This document shows, one piece after another, positions 8,922-16,421 of a stretch of DNA of 26,847 bases (positions are counted from its first letter, which is position 1; the number at the start of each line of letters is the position of its first letter). Source of the stretch: Planctomycetota bacterium. Lineage in GTDB: Bacteria > Planctomycetota > PLA2 > JAEUHO01. A program made the translations under genes and the position numbers. The stretch spans positions 1 through 26,847 of the forward strand of contig JAPKHB010000008.1 of NCBI GenBank assembly GCA_026647295.1, read 5' to 3'. The notes under the pieces were generated by a model that had not been told where the DNA came from, ran no database searches, and saw nothing but the letters and a program-made list of their open reading frames with translations.

Positions 8922-8937
8922 CGCCGCGTCGCGGCGC
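8921..8937 (+). terminator. Hairpin at the end of ispH-nfi (candidate terminator)
   Basis: GCGCCGC (8921-8927), loop GTC, GCGGCGC (8931-8937) makes a perfect 7-bp GC stem starting at the last base of the nfi stop codon. No T-tract follows. Its position and tight loop make a terminator or mRNA-stabilising role plausible. Confidence 0.4.
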
Positions 8938-8956
8938 GCACCACCTTCAGTACTGG

Positions 8957-9118
8957 ATCCCCGGCCCGCTGGCGCTACGCCAAGGCGCCTACCCGCCCGC
9001 AGTCGAGCGCGTCACCCGCAGGCGGGCCCACCTGCGCGACCTCCGGCTGACCCGCACCCCAACGCCATCGACAGCGTCCCGCGCGCCAGCCTCGCGGTCG
9101 CCCCCCCCTGTCCAAGCG
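8957..9118. repeat. Conserved non-coding 3' flank, copy A
   Basis: This stretch downstream of the unit A immunity gene aligns with 10300-10456. The most conserved parts are CTACGCCAAGGCGCCTACCC, CGCGTCACCCGCAGGCGGGC and CTCGCGGTCGCCCC. CCCGC/GCGGG and GGCGC/GCGCC inverted repeats could form hairpins. On the plus strand both copies can be read without stops with similar residues (LRQGAYP, RVTRRRAHLR), but there is no start codon or known family. It may be a 3' regulatory region, a recombination target or a remnant. Confidence 0.6.
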
Positions 9119-9436
9119 TCAGTAATCGACGTCGAGCGAACTGCGGCCGTCCTTCGTCAGGCGGAACAGGAAGCCGCGGCACTTGGGGTTGCCGGCGTTG
9201 ACCAACTCCGCCTGCACGGCCTTGGCGGCCTGGGCGAAGTCGTAGGCGATTTCGCCATCGATGGCCACGGCAAGATCCCGGGATCCCCCCGCCGGGACGT
9301 AGCGGACCGCCAACTTGGTCCGGATCCGACTCGGAAAGTCCGCGCGCAAGATCGCATCGGCCCAGTCCTCCGGCATCGTGGAGACCACGAAGTTCGCCAG
9401 CGCCTGGAGGCGCGCGCGGTACTGGGGTGTGCTCAC
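9119..9436 (-). CDS. Second immunity protein, YezG-like (paralog of 10457-10774)
   Basis: This 105-residue acidic protein is predicted to bind and neutralise the nuclease encoded just upstream. It begins RARLQALANFVVSTMPEDWA, has the central YDFAQAAKAVQAELV helix and ends FLFRLTKDGRSSLDVDY. That tail resembles the W..l.F.l...GkF..df.Y ending of YezG/DUF600-type immunity proteins; I make this assignment from memory and with moderate confidence. It is closely related to the other immunity protein but differs in the middle (SRDLAVAIDGEIAYDF versus AEELGVDYDDDILYDF), where specificity could lie. GTG start, 10 bp after the cassette stop, with a weak GAGGG site. It may be expressed only if the cassette is transcribed. 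Confidence 0.8.
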   Translation of the reverse strand: MSTPQYRARLQALANFVVSTMPEDWADAILRADFPSRIRTKLAVRYVPAGGSRDLAVAIDGEIAYDFAQAAKAVQAELVNAGNPKCRGFLFRLTKDGRSSLDVDY

Positions 9437-9446
9437 GCTGGGTCCC

Positions 9447-10271
9447 TCATGGCAGGTTCTGGACGACCTCCGTTATGCGGGACTCGATGCCGGTCGCGGG
9501 ATCACGAATGACCGCCTCGACACGGAAGGACCTCGGGACATCGAGCGACGCCCCCCAGTCCAGGGTGACCGAGAATCCCGTAACCTCCTTCTTGTGGGCG
9601 ACGGCCGCTGCCATCTCCCTCTCGACTGCGAGCATCTCACGATTGGCCGACCGCGACATGGGCACCAGGTTCTGGATCTCGCTCGCTCCGCCGAACTGGC
9701 GTCCGTAGAGGTGGCCGCCTTCGAAGCCAGGACCGCCGACGTGACCGACCGAAGTCTCCAACTTCGTGCGCTTGGCGGGGTTCGCCGTGTCCAGCCGATC
9801 GACCTCGATTCGCACCGTGCGGCCATGGGCGTCGATCGTAACCACGCTCCCGTCGGGCATCGTGTGCCTTCCCGGCGGCAACTTCGCACGCATCTCCCGG
9901 ACCTTCGGCGTCTGCTCCAGGCGCAGTCGTTCGCGCCGCGCGACGTCCGCCGCCGGCGCTTCCGGAGTGCCCTGCGCAGGCGCCCCCTCCGGCTCCTTGA
10001 CCGGGCGCGCCTCGGGCGGGGCGCCTCCCGCCTCGGGCGGCCCCTCGGCCCGGGTGGGCTTCCCGGCGGGGGGGACCTCGCCGCCGTGCTGGGGCGGGGC
10101 CTTGGGGCCCGCGTCGCCCGGGGCGCCGCCTTCGCGCGGCCGAGGGCCAGCGGGCGGCGGCTTGGGGCCGGGCTGGGCCGCCAGCGGGGGGCTGTCCGGA
10201 GGGCGCACGTCCGTCGGGCTCTTGGGGGCCCCCGCGGGCGGCGCGTGGCGCGCCTTGAGGGCGTCGTCCAC
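9447..10271 (-). CDS. Headless (orphan) toxin cassette: linker plus NS_2-like nuclease domain
   Basis: This 274-residue frame begins at GTG 10271 exactly where it becomes homologous to residue 1448 of the large toxin. It carries only the Pro/Gly/Ala-rich linker (about 1-120) and the nuclease domain (about 125-274). The nuclease core GFEGGHLYGRQFGG, then NLVPM, is identical to that of the full toxin. The last 70 residues differ, for example REMLAVEREMAAAVAHKKEV versus RRFSAIEGELSAAIARGQEV. A GGAGGG lies 14 nt before the GTG, too far for a good Shine-Dalgarno. No trafficking region is present, so it is probably a silent module able to replace the C-terminus of the full toxin by recombination in the shared linker. 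Expression inside the cell with its own immunity protein is another possibility. Confidence 0.8.
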   Translation of the reverse strand: MDDALKARHAPPAGAPKSPTDVRPPDSPPLAAQPGPKPPPAGPRPREGGAPGDAGPKAPPQHGGEVPPAGKPTRAEGPPEAGGAPPEARPVKEPEGAPAQGTPEAPAADVARRERLRLEQTPKVREMRAKLPPGRHTMPDGSVVTIDAHGRTVRIEVDRLDTANPAKRTKLETSVGHVGGPGFEGGHLYGRQFGGASEIQNLVPMSRSANREMLAVEREMAAAVAHKKEVTGFSVTLDWGASLDVPRSFRVEAVIRDPATGIESRITEVVQNLP

Positions 10272-10299
10272 CTTGGCGGCGGCCGCCCTCCGATGCTCA

Positions 10300-10456
10300 A
10301 TCCCTAGCCCGCTGACGCTACGCCAAGGCGCCTACCCGTCCGCAATACAGCGCGTCACCCGCAGGCGGGCCCACCTCCGAAACCTCCGGCTGACCCAAAC
10401 CCCCGCGCCATCGACGCGTCCCGCGCGCCAACCTCGCGGTCGCCCCTGTCCGACCG
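10300..10456. repeat. Conserved non-coding 3' flank, copy B
   Basis: This aligns with 8957-9118 downstream of the other immunity gene. Many differences are transitions, and on the plus-strand reading they give conservative residue changes (V/I, E/Q, D/N). It sits directly upstream of the orphan cassette, so it could carry a weak promoter for it, but no clear -10/-35 pair was seen. Confidence 0.6.
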
Positions 10457-10774
10457 TCAGTAGTCAACGTCGAGCGAACTGCGCCCGTCCTTCGTCAGGC
10501 GGAACAGGAAGCCGCGGCACTTTGGATTGCCGGCGCTGATCAACTCCGCCCGCACGGCCTCCGCGGCCTCGGCGAAATCGTAAAGGATGTCGTCGTCGTA
10601 GTCCACGCCCAACTCCTCGGCCCCTCCCGTCGGGATGTAGCGTACAGCGAGCCTGGTGCTGATGCGTGAAGGGAAGTCAGCCTGCAACACAGCCTCCGCC
10701 CAGTCCTCGGGCATGACGGACACGAGGAAACTCGCCAGAGCCTGAAGCCGCGCGCGGTACTGGGGTGAACTCAC
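10457..10774 (-). CDS. Immunity protein, YezG-like, cognate to the large toxin
   Basis: This 105-residue acidic protein lies 10 bp after the toxin stop, the standard toxin-then-immunity order of polymorphic toxin loci. It has an N-terminal helix RARLQALASFLVSVMPEDWA, strands STRLAVRYIPTGG, an acidic DYDDDILYDF loop, a helix AEAAEAVRAELI and a C-terminal FLFRLTKDGRSSLDVDY. Features resemble YezG/DUF600 proteins, which partner nuclease toxins such as Bacillus YeeF; this link is family knowledge, not proved here. The GTG start has a strong GGAGG 5 nt upstream that overlaps the toxin stop codon, so the two are likely translated together. The excess of Asp and Glu suits binding to a basic nuclease surface. 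Confidence 0.85.
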   Translation of the reverse strand: MSSPQYRARLQALASFLVSVMPEDWAEAVLQADFPSRISTRLAVRYIPTGGAEELGVDYDDDILYDFAEAAEAVRAELISAGNPKCRGFLFRLTKDGRSSLDVDY

Positions 10775-10779
10775 GGAAG

Positions 10780-10784
10780 CCTCC
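10780..10784 (-). promoter_or_regulatory. Shine-Dalgarno GGAGG of the immunity gene
   Basis: On the minus strand the toxin stop TGA runs straight into GGAGG, then CTTCC and the GTG start at 10774. The 5-nt spacing equals that of the two small genes at the head of the operon, and decides the GTG as start. Confidence 0.7.
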
Positions 10785-13700
10785 TCATGGCAGGTTCTTG
10801 ATGCGCTCCTTGATCGGGAACTCGCGACCCGTCACGGGGTCGCGGACGATCGCGCGGACCTTGAAGGATCGCGGCACGTCGAGCGAGTCGCCCCAGTCCA
10901 GCATCACCGAGTAGCCCTTCACCTCCTGCCCCCTGGCGATCGCCGCCGATAGTTCCCCCTCAATCGCGCTGAAGCGCCGGTTGGCAGCCTGCGACATTGG
11001 AACGAGATTCTGGATCTCGCTCGCTCCGCCAAACTGGCGTCCGTACAGGTGGCCGCCCTCGAATCCGGCGCCGCCCACGTGACCCACGGAAGCCTCTCGA
11101 TGCTTGGAGCGCTTGGCCGGATTCGACGTGTCCAGACGATCGACCTCGATCCGCACCGTGCGCCCATGGGCGTCGATCGTAACCACGCTCCCGTCGGGCA
11201 TCGTGTGCTTTCCCGGCGGCAGTTTCGCCCGGAGTTCCCGGATCTTCGGCGTCTTCTCCTTGCGCAACGCTTCCCGTCGCTCCTTGTCGCCTGCCTTCCC
11301 GGCCGGGGGGGTTTCGGGCTTGGCCCCCTCCGGCTCCTTGACCGGGCGCGCATCGGGCTGGGCGCCTCCCGCCTCGGGCGGCCCCTCGGCCCGGGTGGGC
11401 TTCCCGGCGGGAGCGACCTCGCCGCCGTGCTGGGGCGGGGCCTTGGGGCCCGCGTCGCCCGGGGCGCCGCCTTCGCGCGGCCGGGCGGCTGCGGGCGGCG
11501 GCTTGGGGCCGGGCTGGGCCGCCAGCGGGGGGCTGTCCGGAGGGCGCACGTCCGTGGGGCTCTTGGGGGCCCCCGCGGGCGGCGCGTGGCGCGCCTTCAG
11601 GGCGTCGTCCACCTTGCGAGCGGCCCCCTGCGTGCCCTTCTTCTCGAGGGCATCCACCATGCCGCCCTTGATCTTCGCCAGGCTCTTGCTGCCCGCCTCG
11701 AACAGCCCCGCGAACAGAGCCTTGCCCGCCGGTCCCAACGCCAGGTCGCTAAGCAACTCGAAGGCCAGGGCATCCCAGTCGTCTTTGGTGATCTCCTCGC
11801 CCGCGATGAGCTTCGCGAGGATCTTGAGCTTCTCGCTCACGATCATGTCCCAGACGACCTCCCCGAGCGACTCGATCAACTTGGTGAGGTCGTCCCCCCA
11901 CTGGACGAGGGCAGCCCGCACGGTCTCGGGCACGGCCGCGTTCCGGGCGTCGATCAGCGCCTGACGGAGCGCCGCCAGGAGGGTCGCATCGGCCTCGCTG
12001 CGCGACTGGACGCATTCGAACTCAAGATCGTCTCTCGAGTCGTCCTCCAGGGTGTTCAGGAAGAGCGGTTCACCGGACTTCTTGGCCTTTCGGAAGCGAT
12101 CCGAGGACGCCTTGGTGAACCGGAAGATGTTTCCCGCGTCCTTGAAGTAGACGTAGTCCCCGGTGTCCTCGACCGGGAAGAGCCAGCGGGGCGGAACACG
12201 AGCCTTCACCTGCCCCCAGGTCATCGGGGTTCCCGGGACACAGGGGAGCACGGCCGGAAGCACATAGCGCTCGTCGCCGCCCGGCGTGTCGAAGGTCGGC
12301 ACCTTGGCGGGGGGCGGCACCTCGTCGAGTTCGGACTCGGGGGGCAGATCGACGGGGGGAGGGTCGTAGCGGGCGCCCGCTCGCGGGGGGAAGACGGGCC
12401 CCGGCGGCGCCCCCTCCGGCTCCTTTGCGGCGCGTCCGGCCGGGTCGCCGCCCGTGGGGGCCGACGGCTCGCCCGCCCCTTCCGGAACCTTGAACTCCTG
12501 CGCGTACCGGTCCGCTCCACCCTTCTGTCCGGCCTCCTTCGGCGGAACGCCGCCGGGCGGGCGGTACGGCGTCGGCGGGCCGAGCGGACACCAGCACTGC
12601 GCAGGGGGTGTGCAGGCCGGCCGGCACTGGGGCTTGCAGCGCTCCTCGCGCGCCTTCTTGCGGGCCGCCAGCTCCGCCTTCTCTTGCTTCTCCTCCGCGG
12701 ACAGATCTCCGAGATCGTCGAGAATGGCCAGTTCGTCCAGTCGCGCCTCCTCCTCGGCCTCCTCCCGCCCCTCGAGCCGCTCCAGCGCGTCCTTCGCCTG
12801 CTCGGCGTCCGGCCCCCCGGCGTCGACCAGGCCCTGAAGCCGGGCGCGCTCCCGGTCCCGGTGCGCGCGCTCCGCCTGGCGCTGGGGCAGCCGCTCGTCG
12901 GTACGCTGCCGGTACCTGGCGAGATCCTGCTTCGCGTCCTCGAGCTCTCGCGCCCGGTCGCGGGAGGCCGGATCGAGTGAGCCAATGCCCCCCTTGAGCG
13001 CGGCGATGGCGTCCTTTGCCGCCGCGATCTCTGCGGGCGTCCGGCCCTCGTCCTTGAGGTAGGCCTTGGCCTCGGCCAGCATGCCCTTCAGGGCCGCGAG
13101 TTCCTGGATCTGGCCCTGAAGCCGGTCCACCCGGTACAGGGCCGCGCTCATGCCCGACTGATCGAGGGCCGTGAGACGCTGGACCCGCTCCCCGCCCTCC
13201 AACTGCCGCTGCGCCTGCCGTCGCTCGCGTTCGATGGCCGTGATGCCGTGCGCATACGACCGGGCCTCGTGGCGGGCCTCCCGGAGGACGAGCCCCGCTG
13301 GCTGCGCCTTCGAGAGGTCCCGCCCGAGTTGCTCGTACAGGGCTGCGAAGGCGTTGAGCGCCTTGGCGCGGGCCTCTGGCTCGAGCGGGGCCGCGGCGTC
13401 GCGGATCTCGGCCTCGAATGCCTCGTAGGCCGCACGGACCTTCTCGTACTGGCGCTTGGAGAGCTGCTCTGCCCGGCCCAGCGCGCGCTGGTAGGAGTAC
13501 TCGAACGCGAGGCCATCAGCGCGCTGCAGGACGTAGGTGAGCCGCTCGACCTCGTCCGCGTGCGCCTTGGCCTCCTCGAGACCGCGCTCGATGCGCTCCA
13601 GGTCGCGCTTGAGGCGGAGGACCTCCGAGGCAACATCCGGGCCTGCCACCCCGCCCCCGGACGCCTTCGCGGCCAGTTCGGCCGCAATGGACGAGCGCAA

Positions 13701-15953
13701 GGCGTTCAGTTCTCTGACGCGGGTTCCCGCATCCTCGATGCGGGCGGCCGATACCGCGGCCCCCCCCTGAAGCGCGGCCGTCCGCAGGCGCGTGTTCTCG
13801 TACGTTGCGAGAGCCCGGGCGTAGGCCTCCGCCGCCTTGATCTCGGGCGGCGGCCCGCCACCCCCCTTCCCACGGGTCTGGCCGGGCGCAAGGCCCGGCC
13901 CCAGTTCCCGGCCCTGCGCGGCGGCATCTCCCACCGACGGAAGCGTGCCGTCCGGCATCCGGGCGGGCGGGACCTCCCGGCCGACGGCGAGCAGACCCGT
14001 GTCGCCGGCGGCGATCACGGCGGGCGGCGCAACAGCGAGGTGGCCCAGGCCCATCGGGGCACTCGTCCGCCCAGACGCGCTGGTCACGGGCGTGGGAGGC
14101 GCCACGCCCAGGACCGGCCCTTGGCTGGTGGCCTCTGACGGGAGTCCCTCCCCACTTCGCCTGTAACCCGAATCGCTTGCGGGGCCGGCCCCTCTGAACG
14201 GCGACCCAACGCTCGCAGCCCCAAGGCCGCGACGCGAGGCGGGGGAGGAGACACCTATGGCTCCTGGCCCGGCCGGAACCCTCCGGATGCCGGTTGCAAC
14301 GCCCGGGGTCGGCACGGATGGTTGAGGTGGCCCTGCCCCCGGACGAGCGGGCCCCTTGCGCTCGGGCGCCGGCGGTCCCTCCAGTGCGCCGATCCGCGCC
14401 TTCGGCGCCAAACCGGCAGCGGTGGGTGCGGGACCATCGGCAGTCCTCCGGCCCCCCGAACCGGCCGCGGGCATGGGTGCGTCTCTCAAACCGGCGGCAC
14501 CCACCGAGGCCTCGGGAGCCAGGAGCGAGTGGGAGTCCCGCGGCGGCCCGCCGAAGCCGGCAACGGCCTCCGCGCGCAGCGCATCCACCGCCAGAGGCCC
14601 CTGCGGCACCGCCATGGCCGACCTGGAAGATGCAGCAGACCCCTGCGGGGCGGTGCGGCCGGTCGGTCCAGCCCCCCCCGCACCCAGCTTGGCCACGGCG
14701 CCAGCCGAAGCGGGCGTCCGCAGGCTCTCTACCCTCCCCGCCGGGTGCAGCCTGCTCGCGGCGGCCCCCGCCGGCTGCTGCAGCGCGGCGCCCGCTCGGA
14801 GCCCCTCTCCACCTGGGTGCAGTGGGGTCTGCTTGACGCCCGTCTCGCTGGGCGTCGCGGAAGGGGATGTCAGGCCACCAGCCGCGAGCGAGGGAGGGGA
14901 GACCTCGAGGGTCCCGGCCCCGACCCCCTTCCCGGACGTGCTCCCCTGCCTCGTTCCGAGGCCCGGGTCCGGCTGGGGCCCACCGGCACGACCGGGCGGG
15001 GATCCGGCGATGCCGCGCGCGTTGTCGGCCCCGAGCGGCCCCTCGCCTTGGACCTGCCCAGCCGTGAGCTCGAAGGAAGGCAGCAGGTCGGCGCGCGGGA
15101 CTGCCGCCCCCTGCTCCAGGGTGGCCGGCGCGACGTATCCGCCGGTGACGAACTCCCGCCCCTGCGCCTCGTGCGCCAGCGGAACGGTTTGGCCCGGATC
15201 CGACAGGAACCGCGGATCGGCGCTGAAGAGGATCTCGTGGTCGACGGGTACGACGACGCCCGGCTGCGGAACTGGAGCCTTGCCCTTCGCCTTGGCATGC
15301 GGAGCCTGCAACTCGGCGAGCAGGCTCGGCGCTCCCGGGAACTCGCGGATCGGGGCCCGGCAGATGCACTCGACCTCCGGACACTTCTTGCGCGGGGAGG
15401 GCGGCGGCGGAGGAGGCCCCGCGCCGCCCTTGCCCCGGCCGCCCCCGCCGAGTTCCGGGGCCTCCCGGGGTGGCAGGCCCCCCGGGGGAAGCACGACCGA
15501 CGCTTTGCGATCCTCGGCGCTGTGGCTCTCCGGACTGGCCGCCGACCGGACGCCGGGAGGATGCACGCCGCTACGCCCGGGGGCGGCCGGAACGCCCTCG
15601 ACGGGCGCGCGCACGAGCAGGCCATCCTTCCCGACGGCCGGACGACGCCCCACCTCATGCACCCGTGGACCGCCCTCGGTGCCTACCCCCGCGTCGCGGA
15701 ACGCGCCGCCGGGGACGTACACCCCGACCTGGTCGCCGTCGATGGACGCCCAGATGACCTCCCCCGGGGCGCCGGGGTCCTCGTGCACGTCGGGGATCAG
15801 GAGCGTGTAGGCCGGCTGGGCCCCTCGCGCGTCCACCGGGGCGGCCAGGATCGTCGACTCCCCGCCCTCGGGACGCAGCGCAGTGCGCGCGAACGTCTCC
15901 TTCGCGGCGATCGGCCCACAGCCCTCGCAGCCGCAGGTCGCCCCGCACGCCAT
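10785..15953 (-). CDS. Giant polymorphic-toxin-like protein with C-terminal NS_2-like nuclease
   Basis: This 1722-residue protein has a modular layout. Residues 1-12 are Cys-rich (MACGATCGCEGC). About 13-130 look like a folded beta-rich domain. About 130-700 are Pro/Gly/Ala-rich low complexity with a Cys group at 191, 196 and 198. About 706-1104 are a charged Ala/Glu/Arg/Leu coiled coil. A second Cys cluster (C1106, C1110, C1114, C1120, C1122) follows. About 1240-1300 are aromatic (YVYFKDAGNIFRFTK), and about 1370-1445 are helical. The repeated Pro-rich linker starts at 1448, and the nuclease covers about 1572-1722. Its core GGHLYGRQFGG with H1635, followed by NLVPM, matches DNA/RNA non-specific endonucleases of the NS_2 type. 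ATG 15953 is chosen because it lies 5 bp after the upstream stop and has GGAGG 11 nt away; the frame is open to 16046. I saw no signal peptide, PAAR, RHS, LXG or filamentous-haemagglutinin region, so export is unexplained. Confidence 0.88.
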   Translation of the reverse strand: MACGATCGCEGCGPIAAKETFARTALRPEGGESTILAAPVDARGAQPAYTLLIPDVHEDPGAPGEVIWASIDGDQVGVYVPGGAFRDAGVGTEGGPRVHEVGRRPAVGKDGLLVRAPVEGVPAAPGRSGVHPPGVRSAASPESHSAEDRKASVVLPPGGLPPREAPELGGGGRGKGGAGPPPPPPSPRKKCPEVECICRAPIREFPGAPSLLAELQAPHAKAKGKAPVPQPGVVVPVDHEILFSADPRFLSDPGQTVPLAHEAQGREFVTGGYVAPATLEQGAAVPRADLLPSFELTAGQVQGEGPLGADNARGIAGSPPGRAGGPQPDPGLGTRQGSTSGKGVGAGTLEVSPPSLAAGGLTSPSATPSETGVKQTPLHPGGEGLRAGAALQQPAGAAASRLHPAGRVESLRTPASAGAVAKLGAGGAGPTGRTAPQGSAASSRSAMAVPQGPLAVDALRAEAVAGFGGPPRDSHSLLAPEASVGAAGLRDAPMPAAGSGGRRTADGPAPTAAGLAPKARIGALEGPPAPERKGPARPGAGPPQPSVPTPGVATGIRRVPAGPGAIGVSSPASRRGLGAASVGSPFRGAGPASDSGYRRSGEGLPSEATSQGPVLGVAPPTPVTSASGRTSAPMGLGHLAVAPPAVIAAGDTGLLAVGREVPPARMPDGTLPSVGDAAAQGRELGPGLAPGQTRGKGGGGPPPEIKAAEAYARALATYENTRLRTAALQGGAAVSAARIEDAGTRVRELNALRSSIAAELAAKASGGGVAGPDVASEVLRLKRDLERIERGLEEAKAHADEVERLTYVLQRADGLAFEYSYQRALGRAEQLSKRQYEKVRAAYEAFEAEIRDAAAPLEPEARAKALNAFAALYEQLGRDLSKAQPAGLVLREARHEARSYAHGITAIERERRQAQRQLEGGERVQRLTALDQSGMSAALYRVDRLQGQIQELAALKGMLAEAKAYLKDEGRTPAEIAAAKDAIAALKGGIGSLDPASRDRARELEDAKQDLARYRQRTDERLPQRQAERAHRDRERARLQGLVDAGGPDAEQAKDALERLEGREEAEEEARLDELAILDDLGDLSAEEKQEKAELAARKKAREERCKPQCRPACTPPAQCWCPLGPPTPYRPPGGVPPKEAGQKGGADRYAQEFKVPEGAGEPSAPTGGDPAGRAAKEPEGAPPGPVFPPRAGARYDPPPVDLPPESELDEVPPPAKVPTFDTPGGDERYVLPAVLPCVPGTPMTWGQVKARVPPRWLFPVEDTGDYVYFKDAGNIFRFTKASSDRFRKAKKSGEPLFLNTLEDDSRDDLEFECVQSRSEADATLLAALRQALIDARNAAVPETVRAALVQWGDDLTKLIESLGEVVWDMIVSEKLKILAKLIAGEEITKDDWDALAFELLSDLALGPAGKALFAGLFEAGSKSLAKIKGGMVDALEKKGTQGAARKVDDALKARHAPPAGAPKSPTDVRPPDSPPLAAQPGPKPPPAAARPREGGAPGDAGPKAPPQHGGEVAPAGKPTRAEGPPEAGGAQPDARPVKEPEGAKPETPPAGKAGDKERREALRKEKTPKIRELRAKLPPGKHTMPDGSVVTIDAHGRTVRIEVDRLDTSNPAKRSKHREASVGHVGGAGFEGGHLYGRQFGGASEIQNLVPMSQAANRRFSAIEGELSAAIARGQEVKGYSVMLDWGDSLDVPRSFKVRAIVRDPVTGREFPIKERIKNLP

Positions 15954-15958
15954 GGCGG

Positions 15959-16330
15959 CTACGGCCTCCGCCGCATCAGGAATCCCTGCGCCCAGCACGT
16001 GACCATCGCGCCCGTTCCGCTCAACATGATCCCCATACGGAACCACCTGCGCGAGAGCAGGAAACTGTAGGGCTTCTCCTGCGCCTCCCCGGGGTCGTCA
16101 AGGCCGCTGGTGCCGTCACACTCGTGCCAGGTGATCCGGTCGATGGACTCGTAGAAGGCGAAGCCGAACTGGGGCGACGTGCCCGACAGCACACCCCGCC
16201 ACCCGGTGATGAGTCCGCGATCGAAGGCGGACACGTCCACGGGTAGCGTGAAGTACTGGTAGGCGAGCCCCGTGTGGGTGAGCGTCGTAAAGCGCGGAAT
16301 GATGACCGCGGGCGTCACGATCTGTGCCAT
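15959..16330 (-). CDS. Small hypothetical protein, paralog of 16422-16781
   Basis: This 123-residue protein shares its whole plan with the next gene upstream. Shared features are MA..V.P.V..PR.TT near the start, a DVS motif, a WRG.L.G.SP.F segment, ES.D...W..C, DPG, RWFR and a CWA.GFL ending. It is beta-rich with regularly spaced aromatics and looks like a compact structural or binding domain. No signal peptide or membrane segment is seen, and the family is not recognised. GGAGG lies 5 nt before the ATG. The stop is 5 bp before the giant toxin, so it belongs to the toxin operon and may act in its assembly, carriage or export. That role is inference from position. Confidence 0.75.
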   Translation of the reverse strand: MAQIVTPAVIIPRFTTLTHTGLAYQYFTLPVDVSAFDRGLITGWRGVLSGTSPQFGFAFYESIDRITWHECDGTSGLDDPGEAQEKPYSFLLSRRWFRMGIMLSGTGAMVTCWAQGFLMRRRP

Positions 16331-16335
16331 CGTCG

Positions 16336-16340
16336 CCTCC
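16336..16340 (-). promoter_or_regulatory. Shine-Dalgarno GGAGG before the second small gene
   Basis: CGGAGG followed by CGACG and ATG (16330) on the minus strand, with a 5-nt spacing. Same arrangement as the paralog upstream. Confidence 0.65.
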
Positions 16341-16421
16341 GTCAGCAGCCCCGATGATCCCGGCCCCCGCGACGCCGCCGGGAGCGCGGAGGTCGCAGAG
16401 ACCGGGCCGGCGGGCGCCCCG

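Larger units (their letters stand above)
8957..10283 (-). repeat. Tandem repeat unit A: toxin linker, nuclease domain, immunity gene and 3' flank
   Basis: This ~1.33 kb unit is a diverged copy of the adjoining unit at 10300-11622 in the same order and orientation. Homology starts in the coding text at KVDDALKARHAPP and runs through the Pro-rich linker, nuclease domain, 10-bp spacer and immunity gene. It ends about 160 bp past the immunity stop, at an ATCC shared by both copies. The linker is nearly identical between copies; the toxin and immunity parts differ more. This is the copy without a toxin N-terminus. Confidence 0.85.
10300..11622 (-). repeat. Tandem repeat unit B: 3' end of the full toxin, immunity gene and 3' flank
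   Basis: This is the partner of unit A at 8957-10283. It spans the end of the 1722-residue toxin from residue 1448, the 10-bp spacer, the immunity gene and ~157 bp of downstream DNA. The units are almost directly adjacent, with about 16 bp between them (10284-10299). Confidence 0.85.

Noticed and set aside
9001..9118. Possible CRISPR or short-repeat array between nfi and the immunity gene
   Set aside because: There are only two distant copies of a long segment, with no regularly spaced short repeats.
10785..11622. Treating the nuclease end as a colicin/HNH or EndoU domain
   Set aside because: No HNH or EndoU motif is visible. The GGHLYGRQFGG...NLVPM pattern fits the NS_2 group of non-specific endonucleases better.
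8957..11622. Insertion sequence or transposon as the cause of the duplication
   Set aside because: No transposase, terminal inverted repeats or target-site duplications were seen at the unit edges.
15954..16046. Upstream start at 16046 for the giant toxin
   Set aside because: It would overlap the stop and last 29 codons of the small paralog. ATG 15953 gives a 5 bp gap and a GGAGG site.
11049..16070. Long plus-strand frames beneath the giant toxin
   Set aside because: They give Arg/Pro/Gly/Ala-rich text without domain motifs and mirror the toxin codons. The minus-strand frame has Shine-Dalgarno sites, a coiled coil and a nuclease domain.
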